Shown piece after piece: positions 37,530 to 49,264 of a DNA stretch of 64,000 bases. This DNA is from Solenopsis invicta (taxonomy: Eukaryota; Arthropoda; Insecta; Hymenoptera; Formicidae): positions 5,457,001 through 5,521,000 of the forward strand of contig NC_052671.1 of the NCBI RefSeq assembly GCF_016802725.1, given 5' to 3'. Made by a program: the position numbers and the translations under genes. Each line of letters opens with the position of its first letter. The stretch's first letter is position 1. The notes under the pieces were generated by a model. That model ran no database searches. It had not been told where the DNA came from and was given only the letters and a program-made list of their open reading frames with translations.

Positions 37530-38100
37530 TAAACTAAACGTATCGCAAATATCATTAATTGTGCAGTAAAAATAAGATATTATTAATTTCATGTCATGTT
37601 AGCGCAACGTGATCTTTTCCTGCAATTAGCGTGATGAATTAAAATAATTACATTATTAAAGTAATTACTTTAATTATATAACTGGCTTTATAATGTCCTT
37701 GATTATTTTTTTTAATTAGCAGGAAAATTATATATTGTTTGAAGCTATAAAATTTATCTGAAGGCTCTCTCTTCAAATTGTGTCATTAAATGTTTTTATT
37801 TTTTTTTTGTTAAACATTTCATTAAACGTTTTTCGAATTTATTTATGAATTAGGATACACATTTAACATTGATGTTAAATGTGCGAAAATAGCGTAACAG
37901 ATAGATTTTTCGTAATACTCAATTTACATTTCGCAAATCGTTCGATGCGCACTTGCACAATTAAAAAACGCCAAAATCTGAGTGCGCACGTGCGCAAGCA
38001 CGAGGTTTTGTCAAACCTATTCAAGTTTCAACCAATTCCTATTTACCTTGGGCTAACCTCACGGCTAATTGAACAGTCTGTAAGATCCCTTATTGTCCGG
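37530..38100. other. AT-rich non-coding block
   Basis: Contains a perfect palindrome at 37858-37883 and a weak inverted repeat of cctgcaattag-type words near 37616-37730. No gene. Confidence 0.55.
37858..37883. repeat. Perfect 11-bp-arm palindrome
   Basis: cacatttaaca and its exact reverse complement flank a four-base loop. Confidence 0.6.
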
Positions 38101-38146
38101 TTACTCTTTTCATCTCGATAGACACGGCACACGAGCGTCTAGTCAC

Positions 38147-38153
38147 TATAAAT
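38147..38153 (+). promoter_or_regulatory. Possible TATA box (TATAAAT)
   Basis: TATAAAT lies at the start of a GC-rich island, 200 bp ahead of the small frame at 38347. An initiator-like ccagtg lies at about 38184, slightly too far downstream for an ideal core promoter. Weak evidence. Confidence 0.2.
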
Positions 38154-38346
38154 CGGAGCGGACGAGCGCCCGGGAATCCTCTCCAGTGTCGCCTCGTCGA
38201 CATCGGCTCGCTGCAGGAGAGAAAATCGCCTTTTGTCCCTCGGGACGTTAATAATTACTCATGCAAACGAGAGTCGGTCGTCTCACGAGCACGACTGTTG
38301 CAAACGTGCGCGCACGTAGTTGCGAAAGCAGCGGCGCCGCAAAGAG

Positions 38347-38607
38347 ATGGCCTGCCGCGAGCGCGAAACGCTCGAAGAAGCTTACCGATCCGGCACGACG
38401 ATGGGACATGATTGGCTTTCGCGATTATCGGGCGTAACAGGGACGCTAATAAGCGTCGCATTAATTAACCAGCTAACGTTAATATCCCTTTATGACTCGT
38501 TAATGGCCTGTCGGTACAGCTCGCTGATCGTTTACGTATTTCAAGGCTTCCAATCCGTTGGTGCACTGTACCGAGTTATAATGCTAGAAACGAAAAGCTG
38601 CGCGTAA
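38347..38607 (+). CDS. Candidate small membrane protein, 86 aa
   Basis: An ATG-initiated frame lies in a GC-rich island downstream of a TATA-like box. The start is preceded by a G at -3 and followed by G, an acceptable Kozak context. The N-terminal third is charged (MACRERETLEEAYRSGTT). It is followed by two hydrophobic stretches, about residues 35-55 (TLISVALINQLTLISLY) and 62-80 (SSLIVYVFQGFQSVGALY). There are no long simple-repeat runs, unlike most frames here. I do not recognise the family, and the length is within the range expected by chance in this composition. Confidence 0.2.
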   Translation: MACRERETLEEAYRSGTTMGHDWLSRLSGVTGTLISVALINQLTLISLYDSLMACRYSSLIVYVFQGFQSVGALYRVIMLETKSCA

Positions 38608-38700
38608 TTTTTTCATAGTGCATGGAATAAATGAATTTTAACGACGAGACCTATATACGGTCGTAGTAGGATCGGGCACTGCGCGCGGAGAAAGTTTCTT

Positions 38701-38786
38701 CGAATAAAAAAAATTTGAATCAAAGAAATTTGTGCATTACTACATACTATGAAAGGTTTCTTTGATTGGAAAAATTTTTTAGTTGT
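38701..38786. repeat. Imperfect foldback with AATCAAAGAAA arms
   Basis: 38701-38731 and 38754-38786 are imperfect reverse complements around aatcaaagaaa. A third related copy (tttctttgaattaaaaaaat) lies near 38909-38937 in direct orientation to the right arm. It may be part of a larger decayed element in this AT-rich block. Confidence 0.5.
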
Positions 38787-38939
38787 TCCTTTTATTAGAA
38801 TTAAAGAAATTGTAGTTGTTTTGGTTGTACAATGCAAATCTTTTTTTCAAATAAAAGAATATTTTTTAAATCACAACTAAATTATTTCTTACAGTTGTGT
38901 CAGTATTTTCTTTGAATTAAAAAAATTAGTTGTCTAAAT

Positions 38940-39660
38940 CGAGCAAATAATTTGAACAAATAATTTATTTATTTAAAATTTACTTTGATAACGTGACTTC
39001 TTGAAATTAAATTTTTATCTTCTTGAAAGATATTTTTATTTCAACTTAAGAATACCAAGAAACGATTTGATAAATTTAGATACAACTTCTGGATGTGAAA
39101 TAATAGATCTTGCACAGATTTTTTATTTTTTCTTAAGTGGGGAGAATACCGTATTAGCATCAATAATATAAAATTGAAATAATTTGACTTGTCAAATTAA
39201 TTCTATGATATTACCTATTTTGTCTTAATCTAAAGAGTATTTGAAACCAAAAGTAACGGTTACACTGTTTGAAAGAATAAAAAACTATACGTAAAATCAC
39301 AAAGAATATTATTTCAACGCCAAGATTCTGCTATCACCGTATGTATAAGCCTATCTATCCTTTAATTGTATTATGTACGTACAAATCGCGGTTTATGTTT
39401 AATTGCTAATTAAATGAATTTTCTTGTATCTTAAATCGTAAAGTCGTTCAGATAAAGATAAATCGTTTCGAACAGCTGAAATTGTCTGTTTAAATAATCA
39501 TGTGGAATCGAAAGCCATCCGCGTTACATTTCGGCGCGATCTGATCGAATAATTTGAAAAGTCTAAAAGGAAGTCGTTATCCTTCTGTGATATCTATATT
39601 GGTGAGCACGTATGCGCGTATAAATTCCTATCCCGTCTTTCATTCTGTTTTTTTAATCTT
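38940..39660. other. AT-rich non-coding block
   Basis: Nothing recognisable. Confidence 0.55.
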
Positions 39661-41340
39661 ATATCTGCTAATTAGAATAAACAGGTTGCCGACAGCGGGG
39701 CTCTCACGAGACTTATCGCGAGCGGTCGATTAAGGGATCGCGATTCTATCTCTCGCAACAACGAGGAGCCCGATGTCTCGAAGATCTCGTAAACTTGTTT
39801 CGGCGACACGGTAATACGGAGCAAGCGAACGACGGCGACGGGTCGAGAGAAGACAGGGCCAAGGACACGTGCCGAGTGAAAAAATATAAAAAGACGAGCG
39901 GGCTCTCTTATTTCTCGAGTCGTGCTCGCGGGATATTCGGGCAGCGAGTAATCACTGGCTGGAACGTAATTGCTCGATCCGGTCATTATAAAGCGATGCG
40001 CTTTATTGCAGCTGTGAGGATGTGTTTCCTCATCAGCGATCGTCGCGAAAAATGTTTCTTTCGCATTTTATATGGACGCGATCGACTCCGGGGAGGATTT
40101 ACATCGCGGCGAGGTTGATTCTTTTTTCGTGAAACGGCACACGAATCAAAGTGAGAGAGCGGAGATTAATAATAATAAGAAGAATAAATAAAACGCATAA
40201 CGCGCGCGCCGATGCATTTCGCAATCGATCCTCTCGCAATCGATCCTCTCCGTTGCTCGTAAATACCTCTCGAGCTGGGATTTTTCGATTCTCCTCTCCT
40301 CACGCCCTTGGAATATTTTTCCGTTACTTATCTTTTCGACGGCGATTACGGGAGATTTTTGTCGCGTTAGGCGAACAGTTCTGCCTCGGGTTTTACGTAT
40401 AAATTGCTGGACGAGCTGCACGGCGAATGACACTTGGAATAAAATAAGGGAATAATAACGACACACAGAGATTTTATTGTTCTTCGCGGTCAAAGGTCCG
40501 GCGCGCGGCGTAAACTTGTTCCCCTGAATGCCGACCTGCGTGGGAAAACGAGTCGGGAGCATTGACAATTTCGCGCAATTCTCGTAAGGGATGTACTCCC
40601 ATTCGATACTTCGCATTCGGCAAACACATGGCAAACACATTCGTTTGCCATGTTCCTCTCGACTCGCGTATTTCTTGCTCGTTTTTTAACCGTCGTGAAA
40701 CGCTACGGTATGTACCAACCGCGCTCGATGATGGAACGCGCGGAATTTATTTATACCATTGTAATACGAGTGCGGTTTAAGCAACGTTGGACGCTCGATG
40801 TAAGCGAATTATTTCCCATTACCTTCGTGCCCAGATATGGAAACGGTAATGGGGAACGATAATGACCGTGCGCACACGTATCGATTCCGCTTTGTCGTCG
40901 ATGGAAATAAAAATACCGTCGTGGTCGCGTTCGAGCCTTTGCTCTATTACCGACACTGAAATAGACATGTATTGCCGGAGCAATCACCGCCCCGTGACGC
41001 GTTCCTCGCGCAACGTCGTGAAGTAGACGGGGTCCGTCTGGATTACGTCCGATACGTCCGATACGTCCGATACGTCCGTCAATGCCGGACCAATTAACCT
41101 TCCTTTTTTCCTCCGCTCACGATATATCCGATCGGAGGGAGATTGAAAGGACGGTTTCCGCCTGCTGCCAGCCACCAAAAAGGGGTGGAATTACGCTGGC
41201 CGAGTTTCCCCTGGATATTAGGCGCCGGATTAACTGTCGAAGCCAACAAGCCACTCGACCTTTTCTCTTTCATTCTCGCCGTCTTTCCGTTGCTCGCGAA
41301 ATTGCTTGCACCTGCGTGTAATAAACTTCTGGTATGTAGG
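39660..41340. other. GC-rich non-coding stretch
   Basis: No recognisable gene. A 164-codon minus-strand frame (40146-40640) has no family motif. A 15-bp tandem duplication (cgcaatcgatcctct twice) lies at 40220-40249, and a small hairpin with 10-bp perfect arms lies at 40627-40652. Confidence 0.55.
41044..41079 (+). repeat. 9-bp minisatellite (TACGTCCGA), four units
   Basis: Four tandem copies of tacgtccga, the last one base short, with no internal mismatch. Confidence 0.9.
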
Positions 41341-42020
41341 AGCTTTTTCACGTAAATTCCCTTTTTCATAATTTAGCAGATATAATTGGTAGATATAATT
41401 GTATACCGGTGCGATGCTTACATTTACATAAATTTACATTCCCTTAAGGAAAACGATATAAGCATCTCACGCGAAATATGTGATAACTTGAAATTATAGC
41501 TTGATATAATTTTTAGATGACTTTTATTGATTTCTTAAAAGAAGGTAAATAATGTAAATCGGTTTTTTTTTCTCTGCAAAATGTCCGAAGTTATGTTCAT
41601 TTATAAAATCTCATTCGATATTATTGCTCATATATAAAATGGGATATTTTGACAGATTTTATATCTTTACATTCAGGAGTGAAATATCGATATTTCAATA
41701 GCATGCGGGCCAGTAAAGTTTTGAACTTTTCTTCGGCATGAACAGCAGATGGTATGCGCATTCTCTTTTATCAGAGCAAATCGATAATACATTCCAGAAA
41801 TATAGAATATGTTTTCCTATGTAAAGGATTTCAATAAACCGTCAAATTCACTAGTAAACCTTTTCATGTTATAGAATATTTCCATTTACTTATCGGATGT
41901 TTCTCTGATATTTTAATATAATACACAGGTATGCATACAGAATAATGATTTCGCATCGCATCACAACAGACAACTAATAATAATATATGTATTTATTTAA
42001 AGCAACATGCTTCGAAATAT
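41340..42020. other. AT-rich non-coding block
   Basis: Nothing recognisable. Confidence 0.6.
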
Positions 42021-42025
42021 TAAAG

Positions 42026-42209
42026 ATGTTTATAAAATGTTAATAATTTATTTGTCAAACAATAATAAGCAATAATAAGAATAAAAGAACTATATTTATA
42101 GATACAGTGCTTTTATTCTTTTTATTGCTTATTATTATTTTACAAATGAATTATTACTTTAAAATATATGTGATAAAGATTCTAAAAACTTTTAACATTT
42201 TATAAACAT
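42026..42209. mobile_element. Foldback element with asymmetric arms
   Basis: The outer 18 bp (atgtttataaaatgttaa) is exactly repeated in inverse at the right end. The inner arms match around aataataagcaata and agaataaaag. The right arm carries about 36 extra bases. The loop is about 17 bases at 42091-42107. AT-rich and non-coding, it is a palindromic MITE relic. Confidence 0.65.
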
Positions 42210-42214
42210 TTTTC

Positions 42215-43980
42215 TAATAAAATATTTTATACATTCTCTAAAAAAATAATTGCTCTCAAATACTTTTTAAACTAATGTTTTTTTAACATCATTTAAACAA
42301 TATCAAAGCATTTAAAGAACAAGGAAATCACTTATAAAATCAATTCTTTCGATTATTTAGATTTCATACAAATGATATGGTTATACTATTCAGTTTGAGA
42401 GACCAGCTGTGTCGATCTAATCAAACTGACGAACGAATAGGACAGCTGACATCTTTTCTTAAATGTTATGGGCCTCGGGGAAATAGGTCTGTAACATTTC
42501 TGATGTCGGCAGAATTCTATCAGCAATCTGTTGTGACAGTTGAACGATCGCATAATAAGTTTTATCGATCGAGTTGGACATTAGCGTGTATCTCGATCGC
42601 ATTAACCTCGGGCTGACGAAGGAATGAGACGAAGAATGAAAAAGAGTGGGATGGAATTATTCATTACGTCTGACCTTCTTCAGCTCTTGTATATTCGATT
42701 TCACCAATACATACGTATAAAAATAGAATAACGTTAGCGCACGGAGGTTCTCCCACACGACTTCAGACTAGTTTAATATTGTTTATCTTGGAGATTAGAA
42801 TTGAAAATGTTTAGAATATAGGTCGCGCTTGGTGCGACAGGCCCTGATGTTTGTTTTGATAAACGTACAACGCGTACTTACGCGAAGCCGCGCTGTACGT
42901 GTCATTCGCACGGCGACGATCGAGGGTAGCGGCGCGAGGCGCTCCGTGAATTATCGCGTTGTTATTCTGCGAAATGTTGTCGGCAAGAATTAAGAGAAAA
43001 CACAATTATTCCTTAGCGATTCTCAATGCGCGCGATTTAATTAATTTTCACGATTCCCTTAAGCATATTGACACGACGAATACTTATCGCAACAAATACA
43101 TTCCGCAATGAATTTGATTTAAAAGAATTGAAGTTAAAGAAATCACGCAGTATAATTATTTCATGATGTTTGCTGGCGCTAGTTGTTTTCTTAATGACGT
43201 CGCAGTCGAATATATCTCATGCCACGCTTGAAATTAATTTGTTTAGCTTCGTATGCGCGGAGCGAGATACGAATTGATTGATCGTTGGATCGATTGAATA
43301 AATAGAAGGAGAAGAGAAAGCCGTGATATATCGATAATTAATTAAAAATGCGAATAGAAGATAGAACGGAATATTCGAGGAAAAAAATATTTCGCAACGT
43401 GTTGTAATATTTCCGATCGTTTTGCTTACATGGAGCGCTCGGCATTCACTTTTGTGGCGTACGACGCGGCGTACCATGTAAACACAATTACTATGTTATC
43501 ATTCGCGTAGTGAGATTCGAGTAGATGAGTAGCGACGCGGACCGTTCCTTCGCATTACCCTTCGAGACACAATCGCGACAAGTGTCAGGAAGATGCCAAA
43601 CTCGATTATTCCCTGTTATGAGAAAGAACTATTAGCTACAGCAACCAATCACTATAATAATATGCGCGTATCGAAAGGTACGTGTGTAGTGTATGTGTAA
43701 CAAGCACTATAATATCTCGCGCGTGTGAGAGGATCGGGGCGCGTTAACTTTTTGTTCTTCGCTTTGCAACGCAATAAAGCGCGCGTCGTATATGATTAAC
43801 GTCGGGAGTGCCGTGCAAAGTGCCGTTGCGATTATCGTATTTTGATTATTAGAGTACACATGCGTTCGTAATTAATTGCGTTCTCGCGAGTGTTGTGTTG
43901 TTCGTGTGAGTTTAATCGAAGAGTCTGAGAGGAAGAGGAGACCTTAGGAAGCATCGAGCAACGGCGAAGCAATCATTTAT
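42215..43980. other. AT-rich then GC-richer non-coding stretch
   Basis: No recognisable gene. The segment 43730-43980 is GC-richer and ends with a possible donor (TTCGT|gtgagt at about 43906). It could be a leader exon for the exon-like segment at 44732, but no frame supports this. Confidence 0.5.
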
Positions 43981-44129
43981 CGTTAGTTATCAATTGTTAA
44001 ATAAATTGTTTATAATTATTTTATTCTAGCAATTATTATTACAAATTATTGCAAAATTCATGCAACGTTTTATGCATGCGCAATTATATTTTATAATATT
44101 AATTATATTTATTCGAATATATTTATATG

Positions 44130-44717
44130 CAATGTTGTGTAGTGAATCGTATTGAATGTTAAAAAAGAGTGATGTACAAAGAATGTCTGTTCTTTTTTTT
44201 TTTATTCTATAATTATGACTTTGGTTGGAGAATTCTTTGATATCTTCCTGCTTTTCGCACATTAAATTAATATTATAATATAAATTCAGTTATTATTTAA
44301 TATTATTTCATAATTAAATTTGACAGATATTTATGTGAAAATTTTATTTATATTTCACATTTATCTCGAGCTGTCACGTTTCTATAATTTTTTATCAAAA
44401 AAAGTCTGTGACACTAAATGATTACATGACGTAGTGTACTATCGTTCTAATTGGTGTTGTGTGTTTAATCACGTTTCGTATCTGTACTTTTAGTTAGATT
44501 ACTGCGGACAAATCGTTATATGGCATTAACATTAATGAACATTTATTTAGTGTATTTTGTGCATATTACCATTATTACAATAAAATATAATTTTGAAGTA
44601 TCGGATACGCATTTGAGATATATTTAAAATATATAAGTATCTGTATTTAGATACATTTTTCCACGTGTATCTGTATTTATATCCGGACACATTTTAAAAG
44701 TATTTTACTCATCACTG
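44130..44717. mobile_element. Probable non-autonomous hAT element, 588 bp
   Basis: The termini are CAATGTTGTGTA at the left and, reading inward on the other strand, CAGTGATGAGTA at the right: short imperfect inverted repeats of the CAGTG type common in hAT elements. An identical 8-bp direct repeat, tttatatg, flanks the element (44122-44129 and 44718-44725), and 8 bp is the target duplication size of the hAT superfamily. The interior is AT-rich, without a transposase frame, and contains repeated gtatctgtattta words near its right end. Confidence 0.55.
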
Positions 44718-44731
44718 TTTATATGTTACAG

Positions 44732-44774
44732 ATCAACGCAGCTCGCATCAACTCCGCTGTTGCGCATCGTATCG
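44732..44774 (+). CDS. Exon-like 43-bp segment next to hAT element
   Basis: A GC-rich 43-bp segment in very AT-rich surroundings is bounded by ttacag (ending at 44731) and TATCG|gtgagt. All three frames are open; one reads INAARINSAVAHRI. The acceptor lies only six bases beyond the hAT target duplication, so the branch point and pyrimidine region would fall inside or at the edge of the transposon. It could be a tiny coding exon, a non-coding RNA exon or coincidence. No neighbouring exon is proven. Confidence 0.25.
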
Positions 44775-44779
44775 GTGAG

Positions 44780-46010
44780 TGATAAATACTTTATTTCAAT
44801 CTGAAGTGGAGTGGATCTATGAAAATTTTATGAGCTATAAAACAGATGTACATAAATGTATACGAGTTAGCATAAGAATAATATCAATGAATACTTATCA
44901 TATATTTTTGTTGTTTAAAAATGGATACGCTAGAAAAGATTATATTGATAAAATCGTCTACAATGCATTATTAATTGTATTTATTTTTCTAATTAGAATT
45001 TCATTTTAGTTTTTGTTAATTTTATCATTAATTTTTATCATTAATTTCATCATTAATTTTACTTTAATCTTTTATAGCTTATCCATCCATATTTATCGAT
45101 AAATTGACACATTAAAAGTAAGCACGGTGATATTTATTAAAATCAGCTGAGCAATCAAAGTCAATATTATCTGAGCTGCGAGAATTACAGATATTAAACG
45201 GATGATAGACCGGTATACGTATACAAATGCAGTTAAAAGGGCTTGAATTTATTATACGGGCTCTACGTGATATCAACAATAATCAACTTTATTGTTTATA
45301 ACTTGAAAATAGTCACGTTAGAATTTTTAACTCTAATCTCTGAAATACGCCGTCAACGTATTGGCCGAGACACCCCGTGTAAACCCCTGTGCGTGTATTA
45401 TTCTTTAATATACATTCGTTTTCTCGCAGATAGAAACACATGGCATTTTTATGCAAATGCCATTTCTCCTGACGACTCTTTAGAGCCAGTCCAACCGGTC
45501 GAAGTTCGGAACACGTATATACATGTACGCGTGTACGCGCGTTTTGTTTTACGAGTCTTTCGTAATATGCGCTGTTAATATTTGTCGTGCTAGCGCGTGG
45601 TATTAAAGTGGCCACGGTTGACCGACCAGTTTATAGTCGGTATTTAAATATCCGCGTCGTCATGTCATGTACACACGCGCCTTGCGGAAAGATGTCATTA
45701 CCTCGGCGTTTCAAGTCGACATACTTCAGCACCTCGTTAAGAATCAATGACCGTTTGTAAGGAAATTTTTATGAAGCCCAATATAATCCATAGCACACAT
45801 TTCCGCGGCTAATTATCATAATATATGCCTAATGTACAGGAGTAGAAACAATTATAATTTATAACGGCACCAAGGACTCTTTTGCATTATATATTCTTGA
45901 GCGACATCGTATTTAGACGTGTCAACGTGTCAACGTTTCCAAATGTATAATTTTATGTAATTGATTTACGGAGAGTTGCAATTAACTCTTTTAAATTAAC
46001 CATTCTATTC
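44780..46010. other. AT-rich non-coding stretch
   Basis: Contains a short tandem repeat of atcattaatttt-type words at about 45024-45062. No gene. Confidence 0.55.
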
Positions 46011-46468
46011 AATAACTGCCGACGAGAGGAGAGTAGTATCGAAGATATTTCTCTTTTAGAAAAGGGATATATTTTACAACGGTTTTAAGGTCGCTCTTTA
46101 TTTTCGTATATGCGATATCGATAAAATGTCGTCTGGCTTCCATTGCGGCGAAACGATTCGCGTAACAAGTTCCATCGTCAAACGTAAATGGGTGTAACGC
46201 GCGCGATGGAGAGACGTTTTTAGCATTCACGTGCAGAGAAAACCCATTACCGCCCTGCATGAAATGAGCTACGGCTACTTAGAGGCGCCTCCGACAGGGA
46301 ATTCGTACCGCAGATACGAAACTGGATTTGGCCACTTCTCTCGCACTCGAATCTTCGAAACTCTCGTCTTCTTTCTTTCTCTTCTTTCCACCTTCGTATC
46401 GTACTTAAGTAGTTTTGTCTACGTTCCGCTCACTGACGAAAATCCACGTCTCGAGCGCGCGGGAAGTC

Positions 46469-46500
<32 letters not shown>

Positions 46501-47860
46501 TGAACCCTCGCGGTAAACTGCGGAATAAATTCACGAAAAGACGAATACGCCTGCCAGGGAGGAACGAAACGAGTGTCACTCTCGCGAACCGGCTTTCCTA
46601 CGTGGAGCGATAAATCCTGGTCCCGCGTACATTGTTGAACATGTTCCTGATTTCATTCCAGTTTCGGGCCACGAAATGTGCGCCGTAGGTAGGGCACGGC
46701 GAGAAAATAAATTAAAGACGCGCCTCTTAAAACGGCCCGGCCGGTCCGGATGTTTCCCTTTGAATATGCAAATATATGTTGATTCGAGAAATTTTTAGGC
46801 ACATGACATAATGATGATGACGACGACGGCCGGGAGAGATAGCCCAGCCGTGGCGATAGAATATTAAGGGACCCGCCTGGGAGAAGCCCTATAATTTTAT
46901 GAGAGAACGCCAAGGTTTTAAAGATGCTCATTCTCACGAAAGGATCGATTTAACTGCCTGGACGGTAGTGATTATGTCCAATTTCGTCGGAGGCTGATTC
47001 CGAACTAATGCAGAGCGATCGTGCTATCTGCCGACGGTGCCACGGTCTTTGTGTTAAATCAAATTACAGCCATTTCGCGCGTCTCGTTCGATATCTTTCG
47101 GATATTTGGCATTATCGCGTCTTGGACGAAGAACGATAATTTTCGAAGCGTCACTTCGCTTAATGTATTCAACTTTAAATCGGAAGTGTATCTTGTTGCG
47201 ATAAGACGTGTAATACTTTCGGCCCGTTTGGATAATTTGAGAAGTAAATCAACCGAAGGTACGATAGTAACACTCGGTTAAGACATACGTGGAGCGCGGT
47301 CGCTATAAATCGCAATCGTTGGTTACAAGGTGTTACACGAACGTTAATTACCGGGTAGACGTTTGAACTGACATGATAAAAACTAGCTGTCTTTTTAGCA
47401 CCCGAAGGCAGAGAATATCAGACCGTGTGTTGGTCGCTTGATTTGTATGCATTTGGAAAGTTTGTTTTGTAAATAAAGGAAAATAACGATAAAATAAAAT
47501 TTACAACATTTTTATTGAGATTTTTGCACGCGCTGCAAAGTATAATTGCCACAGTGCGAAATAAAATGCTGAAATTGCACATGAATTTCTAAAATAGAAA
47601 CAACTTAAAATACGTTAAAGTATCTAGATAATATAACTTATTTTAAGTATATTTATAGATAATATCCTCTCATGATCGCGATTTTGTAAGTTAACTTTGC
47701 AAATCATAAGGAATGAAACTAAATAGTAAAACGAACTATTACAGTGCCATACGAGACGAGCTAATAGAATTGGTTATTAAATTACACGCAAATAAATTTC
47801 AATTATGCTCCGGGTACGTATATTCGCTCAACCGACGTAACGCAATTACTCTGCATTAAA
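46010..47860. other. GC-rich then AT-rich non-coding stretch
   Basis: (GA)n at 46469-46500. A strong acceptor-like signal (gatttcattccag, ending at 46661) is followed 23 bases later by gtaggt, too short for a credible exon. No gene. Confidence 0.55.
46469..46500 (+). repeat. (GA)n microsatellite
   Basis: GA repeat with one AA interruption. Confidence 0.9.
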
Positions 47861-47875
47861 AACTCGCGACTGTCG

Positions 47876-48209
47876 TTAAATAAATATCGCGGAAAATGGA
47901 AATGACCACGCGCGTTCTGCTAAATCACAGCATTCTTCTTCATTATCGAGTAAGCTCGCTGTTTTTTTAATGATGGCGCGCAGTGCACGGAGAGTTAAAT
48001 GATGCGCAGAACAATTAAAAATTTGCACTCAGTGTCATTGATCGAGAGAGGGAGAGAGTGATAATAATTATCGAGCTATAGAGCTATTCGGCAAATAGTG
48101 CAGCAAGAGAGAAATATATACGTATATATTTAAAAATATATTTATATATCGAATATCAATTTTTTCACTCACCTTTAAGCGGTACCGTCACTTTACAAAC
48201 GGGGCACAT
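47876..48209 (-). CDS. Candidate two-exon Cys-containing small protein, 39 aa
   Basis: On the minus strand an ATG at 48209 opens MCPVCKVTVPLK and reaches a near-perfect donor (AAAG|gtgagtga; GT at 48172-48171). After a 214-bp AT-rich intron, an acceptor (aaacag, AG at 47960-47959) leads in phase to ASLLDNEEECCDLAERAW and a short hydrophobic tail before TAA at 47878-47876. The CPVC motif is typical of zinc-binding knuckles, and exon 2 adds a CC pair, but no full zinc-finger family pattern is present. An in-frame TAG precedes the ATG. An alternative acceptor there (ctag, AG at 48226-48225) would make 48173-48224 an internal exon with no upstream partner found. The exon 2 acceptor lacks a good pyrimidine tract. 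Inferred gene, low confidence. Confidence 0.25.
48112..48131. repeat. Perfect 20-bp palindrome
   Basis: aaatatatac followed immediately by its reverse complement, in the proposed intron of the minus-strand candidate. It is simple AT sequence. Confidence 0.55.
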
Positions 48210-48239
48210 CGCGCGCGAGAATTCCTAGTACCTACGTGG

Positions 48240-49040
48240 CTGCCCTTTGCTCTTTCGTGAGGTTTATGCATATTCGGAAAGTGCACTCTGCATATAAATG
48301 CGCTCCCGGGCTATCTGAAAGACGGCGTTTAGGGGCGGCAAGAGGGGAGTATCACGTCCATCGAGACATTTTTCGCGGTAGCTCGCTCTCCCTTCGCGTT
48401 CGCATTTATATATTTATATACCCGGTGCTTCGTATTTATATGTAGACATCTTTCGTCCCGACGAAACGCTCCCGAGGATTATAAAGCTCGCAAAATATTT
48501 TCGGGCCACGACCGTCATAACTCAAGCGCCGTGCTCGTTTTGCTCCCTTTCTCACCCCGTCGTTTCGCACGGACGAGAGAACCACCGCGTCGGAGTTTCG
48601 CCTCTGCCAGGGAGGAAAACAGAACGTTCGAGGTTCGTACTCGCGAAATACGAGTACGTGTTTGTCTCGCGCCGTGCGCGGATGCTGATAAACGTATCTA
48701 TTAACCATGAGCCGCATTGTTACGTGGCAGTCGAACGTGCAATGAGTAAAACAAAAAAAAGGAGGCCGTATTGAAACGCGTCTCTGTGCACCAATTGGCA
48801 CAAAGCATCGGGAATGGATGAAAATTGTTTCGTACTTTCGCAGCGATTCACATTTATCTTCATTTGTGTAACCGAGAGCAATGATATTTTAGAACCTCGT
48901 GTAAGCTTGCGAAAATTTTTTCTATTACTTTTTACTTCTCAACAACCATTCTCATTTTACTTTAGCACGGAAATATTTTCTTTAAACATGCTGCACGCTA
49001 TGCACCGTCGGGAGTTGTTTCTATTTATAGAGAATTCGAT
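48240..49040. other. Mixed non-coding stretch
   Basis: No recognisable gene. A 121-codon minus-strand frame (48436-48801) has no family motif. Confidence 0.5.
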
Positions 49041-49262
49041 TGGACTACACTAGTGCGCACTGGTGCATATTAAAGCCACTGTGCACTAATCTGATCTCAT
49101 TTAAAAATAAAATATAAGTACCTTAAATGGTAAAATATATATTTTACCAAATAGCATAAGAAAATATCGATTAAGGATTCCACAATTTAATCTGTATATT
49201 TATATTAAATATATATCCTTCGTCGATTAACGTACGGCTATTTTAGTGTGTCCAACCGAATT
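49041..49262. mobile_element. Inverted-repeat element family A, copy 1 (decayed)
   Basis: The left end, reading ggactacactagtgcgcac, is the inverted counterpart of the right end of copy 2 at about 51084-51122. The interior (around 49106-49168) is collinear with copy 2 (around 50955-51019), sharing aaaataaaat and attttaccaaa words. The right terminal repeat has an internal deletion. Non-coding. Confidence 0.65.
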
Positions 49263-49264
49263 TG

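Larger units (their letters stand above)
35420..37530. other. Mixed non-coding stretch
   Basis: No recognisable gene. The 162-codon minus-strand frame at 36211-36699 has no family motif. (CT)n occurs at 36038-36086 and (GA)n at 37096-37121. Confidence 0.55.
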
